From Sinobaca qinghaiensis (lineage in GTDB: Bacteria; Bacillota; Bacilli; Bacillales; Marinococcaceae): a stretch of 64,000 nucleotides of DNA. The notes under the pieces were generated by a model that worked only from the letters and a program-made list of their open reading frames with translations, did not search any database and was not told the DNA's origin. Every line of letters starts with the position of its first letter. The first letter of the stretch is position 1. Below are positions 58,172-64,000 of this stretch, piece by piece. The DNA lies in assembly GCF_003610495.1 (NCBI RefSeq), contig NZ_RAPK01000009.1, positions 248,001 through 312,000 of the forward strand, in the 5' to 3' direction. The position numbers were made by a program, and so were the translations under genes.

Positions 58172-59443
58172 ATGAAAAACAAACAGCAGCCTCTGGCTTA
58201 TCGAATGAGGCCGAGAACGATAGAAGAAATTGCAGGACAGCAGCACCTTTTGGAAGAGGGAAAGCTTCTAAAACGAATGATAACTGCCAACCGTCTCACT
58301 TCCCTTATACTATACGGCCCTCCCGGCACCGGAAAAACATCAATTGCTTCCGCCATTGCAGGGAGTACCGACACCCCATTTAAAATGTTGAATGCGGTAG
58401 TCCACAATAAAAAAGATATGGAAATAGCCGTGGCAGAAGCAAAAATATCCAATCATTTAATTGTCATTATGGATGAAGTACATCGGCTGGATAAAACAAA
58501 GCAGGATTTTCTCCTTCCCCACCTGGAAAAAGGACTGATTACGATGATCGGTGCCACCACTGCCAATCCGTATCATTCCATTAATCCTGCCATTCGCAGC
58601 CGATGCCAGATTTTCGAACTGCACCGCCTGGAACATAACGATATTAAAGAACTTTTATTTGCCGCTATGGAAGATGAGGAGCGAGGCCTCGGCTCCTTTA
58701 ATGCTGATTTATCCGAAGAAGCAGCGGAACACCTTGCCTATGCCTGCGGCGGAGATGCGAGAGCTGCTTTAAACGCTTTGGAAATCGCAGTGTTATCCAG
58801 CTCTTCTTCCGATCAGCCCGTTACGATTACTAAAGAAACGGCGGAAGAATGTATACAGCACAACCGTTTTCAGCACGATAAAGACGGTGATGCTCATTAT
58901 GACGTGCTTTCTGCTTTTCAAAAATCAATTCGGGGGAGCGATCCGGATGCCGCCCTTCATTATCTGGCAAGACTGATCGAAGCCGGGGATTTAATCAGTA
59001 TCAGCAGAAGGCTTATCGTTACCGCCTATGAAGATGTAGGCCTGGCCAATCCCCAGGCAGGAGCCAGAGCTGTTGCAGCTGTGGAAGCAGCAGAAAGACT
59101 CGGCTTTCCGGAAGCACGCATTCCGCTCGCAAATGTCGTCGTGGAGCTCTGCCTCTCCCCTAAATCAAACAGTGCCTACAAAGCGGTGGATAAAGCCCGC
59201 GAGTCCCTGTTAAAACACGGGACTCCAGAAATCCCCCGCCACTTGAAAGATTCCCATTATAAAGGATCTTCTAGTCTGAACCGGGGAGTGGAATATAAAT
59301 ACCCGCATAACGAACCGGGCGGCTGGCTCGCTCAGCAGTACCTGCCCGATGCAGTGAAAAATGAAATATATTATGAAGCCAGAACCCATAACAAATTTGA
59401 ACACGCTTTAGCGGAAGGGCATAAGAAAATGACAAAGCGGTAA
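58172..59443 (+). CDS. rarA: replication-associated recombination protein RarA
   Basis: AAA+ ATPase (423 aa; MgsA/WHIP family) acting at stalled forks. RMRPRTIEEIAGQQHLLEEG, Walker A LYGPPGTGKTSIASAIAG and Walker B IVIMDEVHRLDKTKQDFLLP are clear; the C-terminal tetramerisation domain ends RHLKDSHYKGSSSLNRGVEY. Start ATG at 58172, 5 bases after GGAGG. Divergent from yczE-cymR. Confidence 0.96.
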   Translation: MKNKQQPLAYRMRPRTIEEIAGQQHLLEEGKLLKRMITANRLTSLILYGPPGTGKTSIASAIAGSTDTPFKMLNAVVHNKKDMEIAVAEAKISNHLIVIMDEVHRLDKTKQDFLLPHLEKGLITMIGATTANPYHSINPAIRSRCQIFELHRLEHNDIKELLFAAMEDEERGLGSFNADLSEEAAEHLAYACGGDARAALNALEIAVLSSSSSDQPVTITKETAEECIQHNRFQHDKDGDAHYDVLSAFQKSIRGSDPDAALHYLARLIEAGDLISISRRLIVTAYEDVGLANPQAGARAVAAVEAAERLGFPEARIPLANVVVELCLSPKSNSAYKAVDKARESLLKHGTPEIPRHLKDSHYKGSSSLNRGVEYKYPHNEPGGWLAQQYLPDAVKNEIYYEARTHNKFEHALAEGHKKMTKR

Positions 59444-59456
59444 CGCTGTTATATAG

Positions 59457-59490
59457 AAAAAGCCGGAAGGAGCGTCCCTTCCGGCTTTTT
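59457..59490 (+). terminator. terminator between rarA and the sensor kinase gene
   Basis: Stem AGCCGGAAGG/CCTTCCGGCT (59461-59470 with 59477-59486) flanked by A-run and T-run, so it serves both convergent genes. Confidence 0.92.
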
Positions 59491-59493
59491 CTT

Positions 59494-61644
59494 TTATTCT
59501 GTTGGAAACGTAAGCTGAAACAACGTACCCTTGCCTTCAGCTGAAAACACTTTAATCTTTCCATCCATTTCACTTACAATCTGATAGCAGATCATCAGTC
59601 CCAGTCCCGTGCCTTCATCTTTCGTTGTGAAAAACGGGGTCCCCAGTTTAGAAAGCGTGCGGGCATCCATACCGTCTCCGGTATCTTCTATCTCCACCCC
59701 AATACAGGAACGGCCGGCTTCATTAAGGAATTCATATGTTCTTATGCTGACTCTGCCATTTTCCTTCACGGCTTCCATCGCATTTTGAAGTAAATTCAAA
59801 TAAAGCTGCTTTAGTTTTTTTTCATTGGCATATATATCGGGAATCTCCTGCCAGGGCGTATGAATCTCTATATTTTTTGCCTGCGCCTGGTCTTTATGGA
59901 GATACACAATATCCTGCAGAATTGTATTCATGTTGACCTGAACTGCCTTTTCATCGTATTCAGGACTCGCAATTCCGAGAAGATCGCGGACAATTCCGTT
60001 CACCCGGTCAATTTCACTTAGAATAATTTGATAATGCTGGACTTCTTCCTCTTTCTGCTCGGACGTTTCTTTAAATAATTGAATAAATCCTTTTATCGTC
60101 GTAAGCGGATTGCGGATTTCATGGGCAAAACCTGACGCAAGTTTTCCTACTGCCTGAAGTTTTTCGCTTCGTATCAATTCCTTTTCAAGCGCTCTGTTAT
60201 CGGTCACATCATTAAAAACGATTAAAATATCTTCTACCTGTTCAGCATCTTCTAGCCTTGGCAGAAGCGTCACGCTCGTAATAAAATAGTAGGTTTTCCC
60301 CTCAAAGGTCAGCTCCATTTCCTTTGTTTCCTCTTTTTCCAGCTCCAGATCAATTTTTTCGATAAAAGCACGAAATAAGCTGCTCTGATTTTTTAAATCA
60401 TCAAGGGATGAAGCAAGAACATTATTTTTATTCAATTTAAAAAGCGAACTTGCAGCATAATTAAATGTAGTAACAGCATAGGTGCTTTTGTTAATGGAAA
60501 TAACACCGTTGTCGGTTGTTTCAAGAATTAATGTTGATTTTTTATGGCTTTTTTCCCTCTCTTCCAATCTGGCCGTCATCACGTTAAATGTCTGTGTAAG
60601 CTCATTAACCTCGGAGTAGGAGGCTGAAGGCAGAGGCATAACGGGCTTTCCTACAGCAAAGTCCCGCGTTGCCGTCACCAGCAGTTCGAGCGGTCTGACA
60701 ATATATCTGGAAAGGGCAACAGCCGCCAGGATCGTAATAATGAGCACGGCGCTGAATAAAATCACATATGTAAGCAGCAGTCTTCTTAATGGAGCATATA
60801 ATGCACTTTCAGGTACGGAAATTCCTACGTACCACTGGTTATCAAAGCCTTCCATCTGTTCAATCGGTACCACCGTACTGACCGTTTCTTCACTTCTGTT
60901 CATCGTAAGCGATGGAGAATTTCCCATTTCCCGGAATTCCTCCGTGCTGAGTTCCGTGTCCCGGATAAAATTACGATCCAGAATATATCCACTGTCCGGA
61001 TGGGCGATATAATAACCCTCTTCATTTAGAATAAAGGCTTCTCCATTCATCCCCAGCTGCTCCTGCTCATCTGTAAAACGGTTCATTCTGTCCCAGATAA
61101 ACGTTTCAAGTGAAACCAGGTCATAGGCCGGCGAAATCACGCCTATATTATTGCCTTCTTCATCCTTAACCCCGGCTGACATCGCTAAAATCGGCCGCTC
61201 AAGTACTTTGGACATAAACAGGTCAGAGAAATAGAGATCTCCGTTTTTAGCTTCTTCGTACCAAACCACGTCATTAACATCCTGCCCGATCGCATTATCT
61301 TCTGTGGAATGGGCAATCGTGCCTTCATTATCCGTGAATACCATGCCATGATACATCTCCTGGGATTCGATAAAACGGGTAAATTCAGCCTGCAGTTCTT
61401 CTTCGGTAGCCTCCGGATCACGTATAACAGGGCTTGTCGCCAGCTGCTCCAGGTCGGAAAGCCGTTCTTGTATCATTCCTTCTACCGATACGGACAAATT
61501 TGCGGAGAATGATATTAACGTTTGTTCTATACGATTTGAAAGATCCGATTCCTGAGTTTCATACGAAACAAAACCAATTACGAGCAGTGGGATACTTGTA
61601 ATGGATACAAAAAAGACTAATAATTTCGACCGCAGCGTACGCAT
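59494..61644 (-). CDS. orphan membrane sensor histidine kinase (dCache-HAMP-PAS-HisKA-HATPase)
   Basis: 716-aa kinase. A membrane segment (about 8-27), an extracytoplasmic dCache-like sensor (about 30-285), a second membrane segment (about 290-312), HAMP (about 313-365), a PAS domain (about 375-480), the phospho-acceptor His in SGFAHEIRNPLTTIKGFIQL (about residue 505), N box LYLNLLQNAMEAVKENG and G boxes EIEDTGDGMDARTL and GTGLGLMICYQIVSEMDG. No response regulator gene is next to it. The catalytic part resembles the KinA/KinB-type kinases that feed phosphorelays. Its start is only about 40 bases from the 6S RNA terminator. Confidence 0.9.
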   Translation of the reverse strand: MRTLRSKLLVFFVSITSIPLLVIGFVSYETQESDLSNRIEQTLISFSANLSVSVEGMIQERLSDLEQLATSPVIRDPEATEEELQAEFTRFIESQEMYHGMVFTDNEGTIAHSTEDNAIGQDVNDVVWYEEAKNGDLYFSDLFMSKVLERPILAMSAGVKDEEGNNIGVISPAYDLVSLETFIWDRMNRFTDEQEQLGMNGEAFILNEEGYYIAHPDSGYILDRNFIRDTELSTEEFREMGNSPSLTMNRSEETVSTVVPIEQMEGFDNQWYVGISVPESALYAPLRRLLLTYVILFSAVLIITILAAVALSRYIVRPLELLVTATRDFAVGKPVMPLPSASYSEVNELTQTFNVMTARLEEREKSHKKSTLILETTDNGVISINKSTYAVTTFNYAASSLFKLNKNNVLASSLDDLKNQSSLFRAFIEKIDLELEKEETKEMELTFEGKTYYFITSVTLLPRLEDAEQVEDILIVFNDVTDNRALEKELIRSEKLQAVGKLASGFAHEIRNPLTTIKGFIQLFKETSEQKEEEVQHYQIILSEIDRVNGIVRDLLGIASPEYDEKAVQVNMNTILQDIVYLHKDQAQAKNIEIHTPWQEIPDIYANEKKLKQLYLNLLQNAMEAVKENGRVSIRTYEFLNEAGRSCIGVEIEDTGDGMDARTLSKLGTPFFTTKDEGTGLGLMICYQIVSEMDGKIKVFSAEGKGTLFQLTFPTE

Positions 61645-61684
61645 TTACTTCCCCCACTATCTATTAAGTCATAAGATCAGCATA

Positions 61685-61713
61685 TAAAAAACCCCGAAGT
61701 AACAGCCTTCGGA
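61685..61713 (-). terminator. terminator of 6S RNA
   Basis: A GC-rich stem (CCGAAG at 61694-61699 with CTTCGG at 61707-61712) followed by GGGG and six T residues on the minus strand. Confidence 0.85.
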
Positions 61714-61928
61714 GTAAGAATTTGTAGTAGTAATTAGGAAGAGTCCCGTAGTGCCGTTAAACTAACTTTGTTTTGAAGCCTGCTCTCGCAGGTGGGTGCC
61801 CTGCTTCATCGTCCGTGCTTCCACTTCGCAGAGGCATGCACTTTCGATGAAAACATCAGGCTCCCGATGTATAGGTGTTGGCTCAAAACGTACAGTGTTC
61901 TACGTACACCTCAGGACTCTTCAAATTG
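61687..61928 (-). ncRNA. ssrS: 6S RNA
   Basis: The minus-strand transcript has the 6S shape: a closing stem at its ends (GGACTCTT on the plus strand at 61914-61921 with AAGAGTCC at 61739-61746) bounding a core of about 183 bases, a large central bubble, and the inner GGGCACCCACCTGC region followed by GCAGGCTTCAAAACAAAGTT. A promoter (61936-61964) and terminator (61685-61713) fit. 6S RNA binds SigA-RNA polymerase in stationary phase. Its place between rarA and aspS is the same as in B. subtilis. Confidence 0.88.
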
Positions 61929-61935
61929 TGTTTTT

Positions 61936-61964
61936 ATCATAGCATGACGGATGCGAATGGTCAA
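61936..61964 (-). promoter_or_regulatory. SigA-type promoter of 6S RNA
   Basis: TTGACC (61959-61964), 17-bp spacer, TATGAT (61936-61941) on the minus strand, about 8 bases before the predicted 6S start. Confidence 0.85.
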
Positions 61965-62069
61965 GATACTTAACCGGCATATTTAAGAGTATTTGTTATC
62001 ACTAAACTTTCCTGTTTCTTTGTGGTACTCTTTTTAAAAGACTTATGTTAAAGAAGGGAGCACAGCATA

Positions 62070-62387
62070 TTGACTAATTCCTCCGTTCAAAAAAACAATA
62101 CCCGGCAGCCCCTCGTCGAGCAGGACACTGTCTTCATTGAACAGAAAATCGAGTGGCTTGAAAAAAAGCGGATAAAACACGTCTCTTCTCTTTGTTTATA
62201 TGATGACAGGATTGAAAGTGAACAGCATGTATACTACCTGGAAGATATTTTTGATCTTTCCTACCGCTGGTCTGAAGAACAAATTGGGTTTTTATATGTT
62301 CATACAGTGTTTGGCATCCGTACCTTTCATATCCATTCCTCGCCTGAAAAGTTTATTTCAACGTTCCATACATTGGAACACCTATAA
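62070..62387 (+). CDS. small protein of unknown function, possibly PH-like
   Basis: 105-aa protein from a TTG at 62070 with GGGAG 9 bases upstream. An N-terminal polar part leads to a strand-rich region (KHVSSLCLYDDRIESEQHVY, YLEDIFDLSYRW, FLYVHTVFGIRTFHIHSSPE) that has the pattern of a small bacterial PH-like domain; this is an inference. Not recognised. The tcdA (yrvM) gene, common between aspS and rarA, is absent. Confidence 0.65.
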   Translation: MTNSSVQKNNTRQPLVEQDTVFIEQKIEWLEKKRIKHVSSLCLYDDRIESEQHVYYLEDIFDLSYRWSEEQIGFLYVHTVFGIRTFHIHSSPEKFISTFHTLEHL

Positions 62388-62410
62388 TTATACGGCTGCT
62401 ATTTAAAAAG

Positions 62411-62452
62411 AAAGGTTCCGATTATCGTTACTCGATAATTGGAACCTTTTTT
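62411..62452 (-). terminator. terminator between the small gene and aspS
   Basis: A 13-14-bp stem (GGTTCC-GATTATCG with CGATAATT-GGAACC) with A-run and T-run flanks; serves two convergent genes. Confidence 0.88.
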
Positions 62453-62460
62453 AACTAAAA

Positions 62461-64000
62461 TTATTTTGTTTGTTCTTCTTTTTTTGCAATGGCCAGTTTA
62501 AGATGCAGTTCTTTAAGCTGCTGTTCGCTGACAGCCCCAGGCGCTCCTGTCAAAGGATCGCTTGCGCTGGCTGTTTTTGGAAAAGCAATCGTATCACGAA
62601 GGTTGTCCCGTCCTGCAAGAATCATAACAAAACGGTCCAGTCCAAGGGCAATTCCTCCGTGTGGCGGCGTGCCGAACTCAAATGCATCAAGCAGAAAGCC
62701 GAACTGCTCCTGGGCTTCTTCCTGGCTGAAGCCGAGTGCCTTGAACATGCTCTGCTGCATATCTTTTTTATAAATACGCTGGGAGCCTCCACCGATCTCA
62801 TAGCCGTTAAGGACGATATCATACGCTTCCGCCCTTACGTTTTCCGGCTCCGAGTCAAGCTTGTGCGCATCCTCTTTAAGAGGACTTGTAAACGGGTGAT
62901 GCATCGCTGTATAGCGCTTTGAATTGTCGTCGTATTCTACAAGCGGAAATTCCGTTACCCAAAGGAAGTTGTATTTAGACTCATCGATCATCTCGAAATC
63001 TTTTCCGAATTTCAGACGAAGCGCACCCATCGTAGCGTAAACAACTTCTTTTTTATCTGCGCCAAAGAAAAGCAGATCTCCCGGTTCTGCATCCATTGCC
63101 GATTTAATTTGCTCCGTTTCTTCTTCTGTAAAGAATTTCGCAATTGGGCCGCGCAGCATATCTTCTTCTACACGAAGCCATGCCAGTCCCTTTGCACCGT
63201 AAATCGCTGCAAAATCCGCCAGCTCGTCAATTTCCTTGCGGGACATTTTTGGAGCGGCGCCTTTAACGTTCAGGCCTTTCACAATACCGCCGTTTTTAAC
63301 CGCCTGGGCAAACACTTTAAAATCGCTGTTGCCTACAATATGAGAGAGCTCTGTAAGCTCCAGGCCGAATCTCGTATCCGGCTTATCGGAACCATAACGG
63401 TTCATTGCGTCTTCATATGTCATTCTTGGAAAAGGGGTCTCGACGTCTTTGCCGAGAACTTCTTTTACGGTTTTCTTCATCAGTTCTTCAATCATAGGAA
63501 GAAATTCTTCCGTTTCCAGGAAAGAGGCTTCAATATCAAGCTGGGTGAATTCCGGCTGACGGTCTGCCCGCAGGTCTTCATCCCTGAAACAACGTACAAT
63601 CTGGTAGTATCTTTCAAAACCGGATACCATCAAAAGCTGTTTAAACAGCTGCGGAGACTGAGGAAGGGCATAGAATTCCCCTTTATGCACGCGGCTTGGC
63701 ACCAAATAATCCCGGGCTCCTTCCGGTGTGCTTTTTGTCAGCATTGGCGTTTCAATGTCGACAAATTCGTTGTCATCCATATAGTCACGGATAATTTTAG
63801 TCACGCGGTTGCGCAGCTTAATGGTTTCCCGCATTTCTTCTCTTCTTAAATCAAGGTAACGATACTTCAGGCGGACATCTTCCGAAATTTCCTGATTGCT
63901 GTCGATCTGGAAAGGAAGCGGTTTGGATGTATTTAAAATATCGATCTGTTCTACACGGATTTCCACCGTACCGGTAGGAATCTTTTCGTTATACGTTTCC
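62461..64000 (-). CDS. aspS: aspartyl-tRNA synthetase, C-terminal part (cut by window edge)
   Basis: Class II AspRS. The frame is open to the window end, so the start and N-terminal OB domain lie outside. Visible are [20 protein letters not shown], motif 2 [20 protein letters not shown], the bacterial GAD insertion, and motif 3 [20 protein letters not shown]. The protein ends in KKEEQTK. About 513 of some 590 residues are visible. Confidence 0.97.
   Translation of the reverse strand, partial: ETYNEKIPTGTVEIRVEQIDILNTSKPLPFQIDSNQEISEDVRLKYRYLDLRREEMRETIKLRNRVTKIIRDYMDDNEFVDIETPMLTKSTPEGARDYLVPSRVHKGEFYALPQSPQLFKQLLMVSGFERYYQIVRCFRDEDLRADRQPEFTQLDIEASFLETEEFLPMIEELMKKTVKEVLGKDVETPFPRMTYEDAMNRYGSDKPDTRFGLELTELSHIVGNSDFKVFAQAVKNGGIVKGLNVKGAAPKMSRKEIDELADFAAIYGAKGLAWLRVEEDMLRGPIAKFFTEEETEQIKSAMDAEPGDLLFFGADKKEVVYATMGALRLKFGKDFEMIDESKYNFLWVTEFPLVEYDDNSKRYTAMHHPFTSPLKEDAHKLDSEPENVRAEAYDIVLNGYEIGGGSQRIYKKDMQQSMFKALGFSQEEAQEQFGFLLDAFEFGTPPHGGIALGLDRFVMILAGRDNLRDTIAFPKTASASDPLTGAPGAVSEQQLKELHLKLAIAKKEEQTK

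Overview
The window is a stretch of chromosome from a low-GC Gram-positive bacterium of the Bacillaceae. The gene order matches, segment by segment, the Bacillus subtilis backbone around glyQS-era-floA-dnaK-lepA-comE-aroE and around mtnN-greA-alaS-recD2-mnmA-cymR-aspS. A complete seven-gene Mrp Na+/H+ antiporter operon and many acidic, Glu-rich linkers suggest a salt- and alkali-tolerant organism. Genes that normally sit inside these conserved blocks and serve sporulation (gpr and spoIIP between rpsT and lepA; yqfC and yqfD between floA and phoH) are absent. A non-spore-forming, halo-alkaliphilic Bacillaceae lineage (the Alkalicoccus or Salisediminibacterium kind) is therefore the best guess; this is an inference from context.

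Layout. 1-31.5 kb, almost all on the minus strand: glyS (partial)-glyQ behind a T-box, recO, era, cdd, dgkA, ybeY, phoH, an unrecognised membrane-anchored protein, floA, nfeD, rpsU, deoC, mtaB, rsmE, prmA, dnaJ, dnaK, grpE, hrcA (with CIRCE), hemW, lepA, then rpsT and yqzM on the plus strand amid holA, comEC, comEA, and the yqeM-rsfS-yqeK-nadD-yhbY-aroE-yqeH-yqeG operon. 32-41 kb, plus strand: mrpABCDEFG, an HU gene, a YneR-like protein and an S9 prolyl-oligopeptidase-family peptidase. 41-47 kb: a CoA-pyrophosphatase-like Nudix gene, mtnN, yrzA, yrrS, greA, mltG, yrzB, ruvX, ireB. 47-64 kb: alaS behind a T-box, a lone proline dehydrogenase, a MITE-like spacer, recD2, a TPR protein, mnmA, the cysteine desulfurase, cymR overlapping a YczE-type membrane protein, rarA, an orphan sensor kinase, 6S RNA, a small unknown protein and aspS (partial at the window edge).

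How it works together. The minus-strand blocks are housekeeping: tRNA charging (GlyRS, AlaRS, AspRS, two under T-box control), tRNA modification (MtaB, MnmA with its sulfur donor IscS), ribosome assembly and translation quality (Era, YbeY, RsmE, PrmA, LepA, RsfS, YqeH, YhbY), heat shock (HrcA-GrpE-DnaK-DnaJ), DNA repair (RecO, RecD2, RarA, RuvX) and DNA uptake (ComEA, ComEC). CymR links sulfur metabolism to the desulfurase. The plus-strand Mrp operon handles Na+ extrusion and cytoplasmic pH.

I found no integrated phage, CRISPR array, toxin-antitoxin pair, defence island or intact transposase. No clearly new multi-gene system is visible. The parts most worth a second look are an apparent minus-strand transcript end at 38.6 kb with no gene behind it, the ~336-bp inverted-repeat-rich element between putB and recD2, the unrecognised protein filling the yqfCD position, the cymR/yczE overlap, and the pattern of gene loss.
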